Assembly (NCBI RefSeq): GCF_000026225.1
Contig: NC_011740.1
Location: forward strand, 3,720,001 to 3,784,000
Reading direction: 5' to 3'
From: Escherichia fergusonii ATCC 35469
Lineage (GTDB): Bacteria; Pseudomonadota; Gammaproteobacteria; Enterobacterales; Enterobacteriaceae
DNA: 64,000 bases
Shown here piece by piece: positions 17,685-25,962 of this stretch. The notes under the pieces are model-generated. The model was not told the DNA's origin. It saw nothing but the letters and a program-made list of their open reading frames with translations, and made no database searches. A program made the translations under genes and the position numbers. Positions within the stretch are counted from its first letter, which is position 1, and the number at the start of each line of letters is the position of its first letter.

Positions 17685-18452
17685 ATGGCAGAAACCTCTT
17701 CAACCACCGCAGGCGCACAAACGTTATTACGCGGACTGGCGGTTCTTAATGCTGTTTATAACGGCTGCCATGACCTGAAAAGTATCGGCGAGTTCACCGG
17801 CACGACCCGGAGCACAACCCATCGTTTAGTCACCGTTCTGGTGGAACAACGCTACCTGCGCCATGTCCCAACGCAGGGCTACCAACTGGGTGCCAAACTG
17901 ATCGAATTCGGTGCCAGAGCACTGGAAAGCACCTCGCTGTACGAAGTTGCCCAGCCCGTTTTGCAACGCCTTGCCCGTTACACCCTGGACACCGTGCATC
18001 TGGGGATCGTTGAAGGCGACGAAGTGCTGTATCTGGAGAAGATCAACAGCCAGCGCGGGCTGGAAATGCGCTCACGCCCAGGCCATCGCATGCCACTGGC
18101 AATCACCGGCATCGGCAAGGCATTGATCCTCAACCGAACAGAAGAAGAGTGGCGCACGCTGTTTAAGACCTGTGGTGATGAAACAAAACTGGGCACATTT
18201 ATTCAGAACATGCGTCGTTATGCCGCCAGTGGTTTTGCTTTTGATCTGGAAGAGAACGAGCCGACTATCCGTTGCGTTGCAGCGCCGGTATACAACGCCC
18301 GGGATGAAATTGTGGCGGCTATTTCTGTCGCCAGTACCACTACGTATATGTCACTGGCGCGTCTGGAAGAACTGGCACCTTACGTCAAATCCTGTGCAGA
18401 AGAGATATCCGCTGAACTGGGCTGGGGTAAGCACGTCCACAAAAATAAATAA
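17685..18452 (+). CDS. IclR-family transcriptional regulator of the dgo/tct cassette
   Basis: 255 aa, starting MAETSSTTAGAQTLLRGLAV, with AGGAGAAACGT upstream. N-terminal winged helix (about 12-75; LKSIGEFTGTTRSTTHRLVT is the helix-turn-helix), then an IclR effector domain (80-250) with HLGIVEGDEVLYLEKINSQRG, GHRMPLAITGIGKA and AAPVYNARDEIVAAISVA. It starts a same-strand run with sugar-acid catabolic and transport genes, 23 bp before dgoK, so it probably senses their substrate. The effector is unknown; 2-keto-3-deoxygalactonate or galactonate is my guess from context. Accessory relative to K-12. Confidence 0.88.
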   Translation: MAETSSTTAGAQTLLRGLAVLNAVYNGCHDLKSIGEFTGTTRSTTHRLVTVLVEQRYLRHVPTQGYQLGAKLIEFGARALESTSLYEVAQPVLQRLARYTLDTVHLGIVEGDEVLYLEKINSQRGLEMRSRPGHRMPLAITGIGKALILNRTEEEWRTLFKTCGDETKLGTFIQNMRRYAASGFAFDLEENEPTIRCVAAPVYNARDEIVAAISVASTTTYMSLARLEELAPYVKSCAEEISAELGWGKHVHKNK

Positions 18453-18475
18453 ACCATGACTAAAGGAAACGGCTA

Positions 18476-19480
18476 ATGTCGGGAAACACCTCATTTATTG
18501 CCCTGGACTGGGGAACGTCATCGCTTCGGGCATGGCGTTTTGGTGACTCACCAAATCCACAAGAAAAACGTGAATTCCCGTGGGGGATCATGAAATTACC
18601 CTCCCAGGCAGCAACACGTGAGGACGCTTTCCACGATACGTTTTTACGTGTCTGCGGCGACTGGCTGGCACAATCCCCATGCCCGGTTCTGGCTTGCGGC
18701 ATGATCGGCAGTGCGCAAGGGTGGCAACCAGCAGCTTATTTACCTTGCCCGGTCACTCTTGAGGGTCTGGCAAAGCAGTTGACGCCTGTTATCCACCAGC
18801 AGCAGACAATGCTGCACATCATTCCTGGCGTGATTAAAGAAGGTGAAATGCCCGAAGTGATGCGTGGTGAAGAGACACAAATCTTCGGTGCTATCTCGAT
18901 GGAACCGGCCCTGCACAACGCAATCCATCAGGGTATGCCTGTGCTGATTGGCTTACCTGGCACACATGCGAAATGGGCTGTAGTTGAAAACAACACCATT
19001 ACCGATTTCCGAACCTTTATGACTGGCGAGTTATTTGATGTTTTATCCCGCCATTCGATTCTCGGTGCCACCATGCGTTCGGGAGATGAACCGCACTGGG
19101 ATGCCTTCGCCCACGGGCTGACAGCAGCACAAGAGCATCATCAGACCGGATTATTATCGACGCTATTTTCGACCCGTTCGCGCCTGCTGACCAGTAATCT
19201 TACGCCGTCCTCACAGGGGGATTATCTTTCAGGATTACTGATAGGCCATGAATTATGCGGTCTGGCATCCAGTTTGCTACGTGATTTACCCGCCACAACA
19301 CCGATCGCCTTAATCGGTAGCGCCACTCTGAACAGCCGCTATTCACAAGCATTCAGCCACGTTTTTCCCGACAGACAGCTACACGCCATTCCTAATGCCA
19401 CTGAACAGGGGTTATGGCGAATCGCCCACGCTGCCGGGCTACTCTCCACCAACGCCAGGGAATGTACTCATGCCATTTAA
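18476..19480 (+). CDS. dgoK: 2-dehydro-3-deoxygalactonokinase (DgoK family)
   Basis: 334 aa, starting MSGNTSFIALDWGTSSLRAW. The phosphate-binding motif ALDWGTSSLRAW, then VMRGEETQIFGA, LPGTHAKWAVVENN and DFRTFMTGELFDVLSRHSIL, match DgoK of the D-galactonate operon. It is longer than K-12 DgoK (292 aa) and only moderately similar, so it is a paralogue rather than a moved copy. Expected reaction: ATP-dependent 6-phosphorylation of 2-keto-3-deoxygalactonate. It overlaps the aldolase gene by 11 bp. A related 2-keto-3-deoxy sugar acid is possible as substrate. Confidence 0.85.
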   Translation: MSGNTSFIALDWGTSSLRAWRFGDSPNPQEKREFPWGIMKLPSQAATREDAFHDTFLRVCGDWLAQSPCPVLACGMIGSAQGWQPAAYLPCPVTLEGLAKQLTPVIHQQQTMLHIIPGVIKEGEMPEVMRGEETQIFGAISMEPALHNAIHQGMPVLIGLPGTHAKWAVVENNTITDFRTFMTGELFDVLSRHSILGATMRSGDEPHWDAFAHGLTAAQEHHQTGLLSTLFSTRSRLLTSNLTPSSQGDYLSGLLIGHELCGLASSLLRDLPATTPIALIGSATLNSRYSQAFSHVFPDRQLHAIPNATEQGLWRIAHAAGLLSTNARECTHAI

Positions 19481-20099
19481 TACGCTTTTGCAAAAAACCG
19501 GGTTAGTCGCCATTTTACGCGGCGTGAAACCGGATGAGATTGTCGCCATCGGTGAAAAGCTGTATGCCGCTGGATTTCGCCTGATTGAGATTCCCATGAA
19601 CTCGCCGGAGCCGTTGCAAAGTATCAGTTTACTGCGCGACGCCCTGCCTAAGGACTGCCTGGTCGGAGCCGGAACTGTGCTTTCGGTGGAGCAAGTCGTC
19701 GCGGTTAAAGAGGCTGGAGGCCAGATTATCGTGATGCCGCATTGCGATACTGCGGTGATCCGTCGTGCCCGTGCGCTGGGTATGTATTGTGCGCCTGGCG
19801 TCGCTACGCCCACCGAAGCTTTTGCTGCCATTGAACATGGCGCCAATGCCATCAAGCTGTTCCCGGCTGAACAAATTACGCCTGAAGTCACCAAAGCCTG
19901 GCGTGCGGTTATTCCACAATCCGTTCCGATGTTACCGGTTGGCGGTATCACTCCAGACACAATGGCGCGTTATCTGAGCCACGGCGCAAACGGCTTTGGC
20001 CTCGGTTCTGCGCTATATCGCCCCGGCATGACGCCAGAGCAAGTCTATGAAAATGCAGTACTGTTTATGAATGCATGGAACAATTTAAATAGCAACTAA
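19470..20099 (+). CDS. dgoA: 2-dehydro-3-deoxy-6-phosphogalactonate aldolase (KDPG/KDPGal family)
   Basis: Start at MPFNTLLQKTGLVAILRGVK (209 aa), chosen because the family begins here and AGGGAA lies 8 nt upstream; the longer frame reads back inside dgoK. Class I aldolase motifs: AILRGVKPDE, EIPMNSPEP, GAGTVLS and IKLFPAEQITPEV, which carries the Schiff-base lysine, and PVGGITPDTMARYL. It would cleave the DgoK product to pyruvate and glyceraldehyde 3-phosphate. KDPG itself is the alternative substrate; the DgoK neighbour favours the galacto form. Confidence 0.87.
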   Translation: MPFNTLLQKTGLVAILRGVKPDEIVAIGEKLYAAGFRLIEIPMNSPEPLQSISLLRDALPKDCLVGAGTVLSVEQVVAVKEAGGQIIVMPHCDTAVIRRARALGMYCAPGVATPTEAFAAIEHGANAIKLFPAEQITPEVTKAWRAVIPQSVPMLPVGGITPDTMARYLSHGANGFGLGSALYRPGMTPEQVYENAVLFMNAWNNLNSN

Positions 20100-20123
20100 C
20101 TGATAAATAAGGATATAAAAGCA

Positions 20124-21098
20124 ATGATAAAACATCTTACCTTACCGAAAAAAATGGCTGCAATGGTACTTCTTGCCGGCGCTGCCCTCAGCACTGCGCC
20201 TGTGCAGGCGGCCTCCTGGCCAACCAAACAGATCGAGTTAGTCGTCCCCTACGCGGCCGGAGGCGGTACGGACCTGGTTGCCCGAGCCTTTGCAGATGCC
20301 GCCAAAAACCATTTACCCGTCAGCATCGGGGTTATCAATAAACCTGGCGGTGGCGGCGCTATCGGCCTGAGTGAAATCGCCGCTGCCCGCCCTAACGGTT
20401 ACAAAATTGGTTTAGGCACGGTTGAACTGACCACCCTTCCCAGCCTCGGAATGGTGCGTTTTAAAACCAGCGACTTTAAACCCATTGCCCGTCTGAACGC
20501 GGATCCGGCTGCTATCACCGTCCGTTCTGATGCGCCGTGGAATAGCTATGAAGAATTTATGACTTACGCCAAAGCGAATCCCGGAAAAGTACGCATTGGT
20601 AACTCAGGCACCGGAGCTATCTGGCATCTGGCGGCAGCTGCACTGGAAGACAAAACGGGCGCAAAGTTTTCCCATGTCCCGTATGACGGCGCAGCTCCTG
20701 CCATTACAGGTCTGTTAGGCGGGCATATTGAAGCGGTTTCCGTAAGCCCAGGTGAAGTTATCAACCATGTGAAAGGCGGCAAGCTGAAGACACTGGTAGT
20801 GATGGCTGATGAGCGTATGAAAACCATGCCTGACGTACCGACGTTAAAAGAGAAAGGCGTTGATCTCTCCATCGGCACCTGGCGCGGTCTGATCGTGTCG
20901 CAAAAAACGCCGCAGGATGTGGTTGATGTTCTGGCTAAGGCCGCAAAAGAGACGGCTGAAGAGCCTGCATTCCAGGATGCACTGCAAAAGTTGAATCTCA
21001 ACTATGCATGGCTTGATGGTGCCAGCTTCCAGACCCAAATCAACGAACAGGAAAAGTACTTTGACGAGTTACTAACTCGGCTGGGCTTGAAAAAATAA
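20124..21098 (+). CDS. TctC/Bug-family periplasmic solute-binding protein
   Basis: 324 aa with a signal peptide ending near VQA-ASWP. WPTKQIELVVPYAAGGGTDLVAR, INKPGGGGAIGLSEIAAARPNGYK, HVPYDGAAPAITGLLGGHIE and TWRGLIVSQKTP are typical of the Bug/TctC fold. It is the binding subunit of a tripartite tricarboxylate transporter (TTT) encoded with the next two genes. Bug proteins bind carboxylates through two water-mediated loops; here the kinase and aldolase neighbours point to a sugar acid. 24 bp after dgoA. Confidence 0.88.
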   Translation: MIKHLTLPKKMAAMVLLAGAALSTAPVQAASWPTKQIELVVPYAAGGGTDLVARAFADAAKNHLPVSIGVINKPGGGGAIGLSEIAAARPNGYKIGLGTVELTTLPSLGMVRFKTSDFKPIARLNADPAAITVRSDAPWNSYEEFMTYAKANPGKVRIGNSGTGAIWHLAAAALEDKTGAKFSHVPYDGAAPAITGLLGGHIEAVSVSPGEVINHVKGGKLKTLVVMADERMKTMPDVPTLKEKGVDLSIGTWRGLIVSQKTPQDVVDVLAKAAKETAEEPAFQDALQKLNLNYAWLDGASFQTQINEQEKYFDELLTRLGLKK

Positions 21099-21114
21099 TC
21101 CCGAGGTACGGTCG

Positions 21115-21621
21115 ATGAACACAAAACAGTCTGTTGCTCAACTCGCCGTACCGCACCGCAAGCGCCTTTCATCCACTGTGGTGGTGGCGCTGTTACTTTG
21201 TGTGGTTGCTGGCGCGGTGATAATTAATGCCGCTGATTTTCCAGCAACTGCCATTGAAACGGATCCCGGTGCAAGTGCCTTCCCTACTTTCTATGCCTGC
21301 GCTCTGATTGTGCTCGCTGTCTTACTGGTGATACGCGATCTTTTGCTGGCAAAACCAGTCCCTTGCGCCAACGCACAGGAAAAACCGGCATTCAGGAAAA
21401 CGGCAACAGGAATTGCGGCAACCGCGTTTTATATCGTGGCAATGAGCTACTGCGGTTATCTCATTACTACTCCTGTTTTCCTCATCGTCATTATGGCATT
21501 GATGGGCTACAGGCGATGGGTACTCACACCGGGTATTGCGCTGCTGTTAACGGCAATCCTCTGGTTGCTGTTTGTCGAAGCGTTACAGGTGCCATTGCCT
21601 GTCGGCACATTTTTCGAATAA
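21115..21621 (+). CDS. TctB-family small membrane subunit of the TTT transporter
   Basis: 168 aa with four predicted membrane helices (about 24-42, 55-75, 97-115 and 120-160) and the TctB-like DPGASAFPTFYACALIVLAV segment after the first helix. The sequence is poorly conserved in the family, so the call rests on size, topology and its place between TctC-like and TctA-like genes (16 and 12 bp gaps). Confidence 0.82.
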   Translation: MNTKQSVAQLAVPHRKRLSSTVVVALLLCVVAGAVIINAADFPATAIETDPGASAFPTFYACALIVLAVLLVIRDLLLAKPVPCANAQEKPAFRKTATGIAATAFYIVAMSYCGYLITTPVFLIVIMALMGYRRWVLTPGIALLLTAILWLLFVEALQVPLPVGTFFE

Positions 21622-21633
21622 CAGGGGCCTGCA

Positions 21634-23124
21634 ATGTTTGAAAGTGAACTTTTAACTCAGGGGTTTTCGACATTACTCAGTAATCCTCAGGCGCTACTGT
21701 TTGCCACGTTTGGAGTGATGCTGGGTATTATGATTGGCGCTCTGCCTGGCCTGACAGCGACCATGGGTGTGGCGATTTTGCTGCCTTTCACCTACGGCAT
21801 GGAGCCTGTTTCTGGCTTGTTGATGATTTGCGGTGTCTTTTTTGGTGGTGTGTATGGTGGTTCTATCACCGCAATTTTGCTCAAAATTCCCGGTACACCT
21901 GCCGCCGCTGCCACCGCCATTGACGGTTATGAGTTAACGAAGCAGGGAAAAGCCGGGCTGGCGTTAAGTGCCGCCACGTTCTCTTCTTTTAGCGGTGGAA
22001 CGCTCAGCATTATCGTATTGATGTTTCTCTCTCCGGTCCTTGCCAGTTGGGCGTTGAAATTTAGTGCCTCGGAGTCCTTCGCCCTGGCAACCTTCGGACT
22101 AAGCATTATTGCCAGTATTTCCGGTGAGTCGCTGATTAAAGGGCTGATTGCCGGGGTTGGCGGATTACTGATCGCAACGATAGGCCTTGATCCAATGGGC
22201 GGTTTTCCACGCTTTACAGGTGGATTTGTGGAGCTGATGAATGTGCCATTTATCCCGGTGATGATTGGTTTATTTGCTGCTTCAGAAGCATTCCGCTCTA
22301 TGGAGCAAAACCAGCAAATTCGTCAGGGGGCGAAGGTGGCTATCGGCAGTCTGTTACTGCCCTGGCAAACACTACGCCGCATCGCATTAACCATTTTGCG
22401 CTCATCAGGATTAGGGGTTTTTATCGGCATGATCCCCGGTGCGGGGGCAGATATTGCAGCTTTTGTTGCCTATAACGAAACTCGTCGTTTCAGTAAGACG
22501 CCTGAAAACTTTGGTAAGGGTGAGATTAAGGCGGTGGCCTCCTGTGAGGCAGGCGCGAATGGCTGCACCGGTGGCGCATTGTTACCTATGCTGACGCTGG
22601 GGATCCCAGGCGATGCGGTAACTGCCATCATGCTGGGCGCGTTAACGTTACAAGGGATGCAGCCAGGCCCACTGATGTTTACCGACCACGGCGATATGGT
22701 TTATACGCTGTTTGTCGGCATGATCTTTTGTTACTTCATGCTGCTAGTTCTTGGACTGCTCTCTTTGAAAGTCATCGGTAACGTGGTGAAGATCCCCGGC
22801 AATATTCTCACGCCGATGATCCTCGCGCTTTGTGTTGTTGGGACTTATGCGCTGAACAACAGCCTGTTTGATGTTGGCATTATGCTGATTGCAGGCGTGG
22901 TGGGCTATTTCATGCAAAAAGGGGGGTATCCGGCGTCACCCGTAGTGCTGGCATTGATTATGGGGCCAATGGCGGAAAGTAATTTTCGCCGTGCGCTGTC
23001 GCTTTCAGGGGGGTCACTCGACTTCCTGTATACCCGACCGATAACCCTGGCATTGCTGACTCTGGCAGCCTTTACGCTACTGACGCCAATAATCCGCAAA
23101 ATTATGCGCTTACGGCGTCAGTAA
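21634..23124 (+). CDS. TctA-family large membrane subunit of the TTT transporter
   Basis: 496 aa with about 11 membrane segments. TctA hallmarks: IGALPGLTATMGVAILLPFT, GGSITAILLKIPGTPAAAAT and DGYELTKQGKAGLALSAA near the N-terminus, and the repeat-related IGMIPGAGADIAAFVAYNE and PMLTLGIPGDAVTAIMLGAL in the second half. It forms the channel, driven by an ion gradient. Last gene of the cassette; a strong terminator follows 7 bp later. Confidence 0.92.
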   Translation: MFESELLTQGFSTLLSNPQALLFATFGVMLGIMIGALPGLTATMGVAILLPFTYGMEPVSGLLMICGVFFGGVYGGSITAILLKIPGTPAAAATAIDGYELTKQGKAGLALSAATFSSFSGGTLSIIVLMFLSPVLASWALKFSASESFALATFGLSIIASISGESLIKGLIAGVGGLLIATIGLDPMGGFPRFTGGFVELMNVPFIPVMIGLFAASEAFRSMEQNQQIRQGAKVAIGSLLLPWQTLRRIALTILRSSGLGVFIGMIPGAGADIAAFVAYNETRRFSKTPENFGKGEIKAVASCEAGANGCTGGALLPMLTLGIPGDAVTAIMLGALTLQGMQPGPLMFTDHGDMVYTLFVGMIFCYFMLLVLGLLSLKVIGNVVKIPGNILTPMILALCVVGTYALNNSLFDVGIMLIAGVVGYFMQKGGYPASPVVLALIMGPMAESNFRRALSLSGGSLDFLYTRPITLALLTLAAFTLLTPIIRKIMRLRRQ

Positions 23125-23131
23125 CTGATAT

Positions 23132-23160
23132 CGCTCCCCGACGTTGGGGAGCGTTTTTTT
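23132..23160 (+). terminator. Terminator of the dgo/tct cassette, shared with udp
   Basis: Stem CGCTCCCC (23132-23139) and GGGGAGCG (23146-23153), loop of 6, then seven T. The minus-strand udp gene stops at 23159-23161, so the structure may act in both directions. Confidence 0.85.
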
Positions 23161-23923
23161 ATTTCAGCAGACGACGCGCCGCTTCCACCACGATTTTCAC
23201 CGCATGGCTTTCGGTTTGTTTCATCGTCTCAGCATTCGGGATCTCTTGCTGGGTACGATTGACGATAACGCCCGCCACCATACCCGCACGCAGGCCCTGG
23301 CTTGCACACATGGTCAGCAGGGTTGCAGATTCCATTTCATAGTTCATTACGCCCATCGCCTGCCACTCTTCCATCGAACCTTTAAAGTGGCGCACAACAC
23401 GACCAGAGTAAGTGTCGTAGCGTTCCTGGCCTGGGTAGAAGGTGTCGGAAGAAGCCGTCACGCCAACGTGAGTGGTTGCACCAATTGACTTCGCCGCTTC
23501 AACCAGCGCGGTCGTACATTCGAAATCAGCCACAGCCGGGAACTCCAGCGGAGCGAAGTGCAGGCTCGCGCCATCCAGACGAACAGACGCAGTGGTCACC
23601 AGCACATCGCCGACATTGATATGCGGCTGAATTGCGCCCGTAGTACCAATACGCAGGAAAGTACGGATACCCAGCTGTGCCAGCTCTTCAACAGCAATAG
23701 AAGTGGAAGGACCACCGATACCAGTAGAACAAACAATGACAGGTTTACCATCCAGCTCAGCACGCCAGGTGGTGAATTCGCGGTGAGATGCCAGCTTAAC
23801 TGGCTTTTCCATCAGCGTTGCAATTTTTTCCACGCGATCCGGGTCGCCAGGAACGATAGCCAGCGTAGCCCCTTGTAAATCGTTTTTAGTGAGGCCGAGA
23901 TGAAAAACATCAGACTTGGACAT
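23159..23923 (-). CDS. udp: Uridine phosphorylase
   Basis: 254 aa from MSKSDVFHLGLTKNDLQGAT; two codons upstream another ATG is in frame, but the E. coli start is preferred. Motifs: AIVPGDPDRVEKIA, VIVCSTGIGGPSTSIAVEEL, RIGTTGAIQP and NYEMESATLLTM, which binds the ribose. It phosphorolyses uridine to uracil and ribose 1-phosphate. The C-terminus ends RRLLK, one lysine beyond K-12 as I recall. Controlled by CRP and CytR in E. coli; two CRP-type sites with the expected spacing lie upstream. Confidence 0.97.
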   Translation of the reverse strand: MSKSDVFHLGLTKNDLQGATLAIVPGDPDRVEKIATLMEKPVKLASHREFTTWRAELDGKPVIVCSTGIGGPSTSIAVEELAQLGIRTFLRIGTTGAIQPHINVGDVLVTTASVRLDGASLHFAPLEFPAVADFECTTALVEAAKSIGATTHVGVTASSDTFYPGQERYDTYSGRVVRHFKGSMEEWQAMGVMNYEMESATLLTMCASQGLRAGMVAGVIVNRTQQEIPNAETMKQTESHAVKIVVEAARRLLK

Positions 23924-23996
23924 AAACAACTCCTCTGTGAATCGGTTTAGTCAGAAGAAGCAAAAAGACACTTTACCGAAGGGTTTAACATTTTTT

Positions 23997-24012
23997 CGTG
24001 ACACTCATCACC
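23997..24012 (-). promoter_or_regulatory. CRP-binding site, udp-proximal
   Basis: CGTGA-N6-TCACC fits the CRP consensus TGTGA-N6-TCACA with two mismatches. Its centre lies 52 bp from the second site, the spacing seen in CytR-repressed nucleoside promoters, which lets CytR bind between two CRP dimers. Confidence 0.72.
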
Positions 24013-24048
24013 TTGATGTAAATGCGTTGCATAAATTTACCCACCAAA

Positions 24049-24064
24049 AGTGATGTGAATCACA
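24049..24064 (-). promoter_or_regulatory. CRP-binding site, udp-distal
   Basis: AGTGA-N6-TCACA matches the CRP consensus with one mismatch and has AT-rich flanks. Together with the site 52 bp away it makes the udp CRP/CytR control region. dlhH is divergent from here and may share it. Confidence 0.78.
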
Positions 24065-24184
24065 TAAATCACTCTTCATTCTGCATGACTGCATAAAAGA
24101 TGAGCCGATTCAGGCAATGTGATTTGTTGCATGCTGACTATAGTTAACATTGCGCAACATTTTTATAAGGGTACGGAGAATACC

Positions 24185-24997
24185 ATGGCAACAACACAAC
24201 AATCTGGATTTGCACCTGCTGCATCACCTCTCGCTTCGACCATCGTTCAGACCCCGGATGACGCGATTGTAGCAGGTATCACCTCTATCCCTTCCCAAGG
24301 GGATAACATGCCTGCTTACCATGCCAGACCAAAGCAGAGCGATGGCCTACTACCAGTGGTCATTGTAGTGCAGGAAATTTTTGGCGTGCATGAACATATC
24401 CGCGATATTTGTCGCCGTCTGGCGCTGGAGGGGTATCTGGCTATCGCACCTGAACTTTACTTCCGCGAAGGCGATCCGAATGATTTTGCCGATATCCCTA
24501 CGCTGCTTAGCGGTCTGGTAGCAAAGGTGCCTGACTCGCAGGTGCTGGCCGATCTCGATCATGTCGCCAGTTGGGCGTCACGCAACGGCGGTGATGTCCA
24601 TCGTTTAATGATCACCGGATTTTGCTGGGGTGGGCGCATCACCTGGCTGTATGCTGCGCATAACCCGCAACTGAAAGCGGCGGTGGCATGGTACGGCAAG
24701 CTGACGGGCGATAAGACGCTAAATTCACCGAAACAGCCTGTTGATATCGCAACCGATCTTAACGCGCCAGTTCTCGGCTTATATGGCGGCCAGGATAACA
24801 GCATTCCGCAAGAGAGCGTGGAAACCATGCGTCAGGCGCTGCGGGCAGCAAACGCGAAAGCAGAGATTATCGTCTACCCGGATGCCGGGCATGCATTCAA
24901 CGCCGATTATCGCCCCAGTTATCATGCTGAGTCGGCGAAAGATGGCTGGCAGCGAATGCTGGAGTGGTTTAAGCAGTATGGCAGATCAGTTAGATAA
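24185..24997 (+). CDS. dlhH: Dienelactone hydrolase family protein (DlhH/YsgA)
   Basis: Start at MATTQQSGFAPAASPLAST gives 270 aa; the upstream extension is not conserved in E. coli. Alpha/beta hydrolase of the dienelactone type: TGFCWGGRITW carries the nucleophilic cysteine, GLYGGQDNSIP the aspartate and PDAGHAFNADY the histidine. The physiological substrate in E. coli is not established. The body is near-identical to K-12 YsgA from memory, but the last residues read QYGRSVR instead of a GGKKSL-type end, exactly where the accessory island begins. Confidence 0.93.
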   Translation: MATTQQSGFAPAASPLASTIVQTPDDAIVAGITSIPSQGDNMPAYHARPKQSDGLLPVVIVVQEIFGVHEHIRDICRRLALEGYLAIAPELYFREGDPNDFADIPTLLSGLVAKVPDSQVLADLDHVASWASRNGGDVHRLMITGFCWGGRITWLYAAHNPQLKAAVAWYGKLTGDKTLNSPKQPVDIATDLNAPVLGLYGGQDNSIPQESVETMRQALRAANAKAEIIVYPDAGHAFNADYRPSYHAESAKDGWQRMLEWFKQYGRSVR

Positions 24998-25029
24998 CAA
25001 GTACAGAATTGCCCTATACGAAACTTATT

Positions 25030-25044
25030 ACGCCGCATCCGGTG
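25030..25044. repeat. REP-like half element at the left edge of the island
   Basis: ACGCCGCATCCGGTG is the reverse complement of the conserved end of a REP element (GCCGGATGCGGCGT core). The partner arm of a full REP hairpin is not visible, so it looks like a remnant. Confidence 0.45.
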
Positions 25045-25062
25045 AGAAGTTTTGCACGCCTG

Positions 25063-25083
25063 CCTGCCGTTAATTACGGCAGG
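25063..25083. terminator. Convergent terminator between dlhH and the GntR gene
   Basis: Perfect 8-bp stem CCTGCCGT (25063-25070) and ACGGCAGG (25076-25083) with a 5-nt loop, immediately beside the GntR stop. T-runs are poor on both strands, so strength is uncertain. Confidence 0.5.
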
Positions 25084-25812
25084 TTATTCCTGCTTACGAT
25101 AGGTACTGTATTGAAATTCATACTCCTCACGGTACCAGGTTTCGCCCCAGAGAACAGGAGCATCATTACCCGTCAGGCAGGTATGCTGGCGCACCATCAT
25201 CGGGCGCGTTCGTTTGCATTCCAGTGTCTGAGCGATTTCTTGCCCCGGTAGTGCCACACGGATCTGATTGTGAATCGTATGGATTACTACCCCAAGTTGT
25301 TGTTCAAAAAGCACCTGTAATGGCAGCATCTCCAGACCTTCCAGCTGCAATTTACGCGCGATATCACCTTTCAGATAGCGAATTTCAAGCGCTAAAGGTT
25401 TGTCCTGCACAAGACGTAAACGCATAAGGCGGTATATTTTATCTTGCGGTTCAGCTTTCAAATGCGCCTGTAGTTCCGCAGAAGAAGCACATTCATTAAA
25501 TTGCAGTACTTTGTACCGCACGGATAAGTCGGCATCCTGGAGATCTTTTTCGAAGAAACCAATCTCCTGTGTGCTGACCCTGGAAATGATAGGTGAGGCC
25601 TTAACAAACGTTCCTTTCCCACGAATACGCTCAATTAGCCCCTCTACCAGTAACCCTTGCATGGCATGAACTACTGTCGCCCGAGTCGTTGAATACTGTT
25701 GGGCCAGTTCGTTTTCAGACGGTAGCTTTTCCCCCGGTTTAAACTCTCCGGTTTTTATATCACTACGCAGTTGTTCCTGAATCTGAACATAAAGCGGCAA
25801 AGTGTGAGCCAT
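25084..25812 (-). CDS. GntR-family (HutC/UTRA) transcriptional regulator
   Basis: 242 aa with the start at MAHTLPLYVQIQEQLRSDIK; a longer frame begins with TTG inside the palindromic operator and is less likely. Winged-helix GntR domain (about 1-72: GEFKPGEKLPSENELAQQYS, VHAMQGLLVEGLIERIRGKG), then a UTRA effector domain (90-235) with YRLMRLRLVQDKPLALEIRY and PVLWGETWYREEYEFQY. It is divergent from the LigI-like amidohydrolase gene and likely represses the island until a substrate-derived ligand binds. Accessory relative to K-12; the ligand is unknown. Confidence 0.87.
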   Translation of the reverse strand: MAHTLPLYVQIQEQLRSDIKTGEFKPGEKLPSENELAQQYSTTRATVVHAMQGLLVEGLIERIRGKGTFVKASPIISRVSTQEIGFFEKDLQDADLSVRYKVLQFNECASSAELQAHLKAEPQDKIYRLMRLRLVQDKPLALEIRYLKGDIARKLQLEGLEMLPLQVLFEQQLGVVIHTIHNQIRVALPGQEIAQTLECKRTRPMMVRQHTCLTGNDAPVLWGETWYREEYEFQYSTYRKQE

Positions 25813-25834
25813 GTACAAAATTCTCTTTTCGATA

Positions 25835-25874
25835 AGTTGTATAGTCAACTACAGTTAAAGTTGACTATACAACT
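25835..25874. promoter_or_regulatory. Tandem GntR operator (perfect 16-bp inverted repeat)
   Basis: AGTTGTATAGTCAACT (25835-25850) and AGTTGACTATACAACT (25859-25874) are perfect reverse complements, 8 bp apart. Each arm is itself a near-dyad (TTG-TATAGT-CAA), so the region reads as two facing operator sites of the GntR/HutC kind. It lies in the 150-bp divergent gap between the regulator and the amidohydrolase gene and probably controls both. Confidence 0.72.
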
Positions 25875-25962
25875 ATGTATGATTTGAACGTTTCTACGTG
25901 AAAATTGGATTACGTTTTGCTGATAGTTTATCGCTATCGTGCTGAAAAAGGATAAATTTCAT

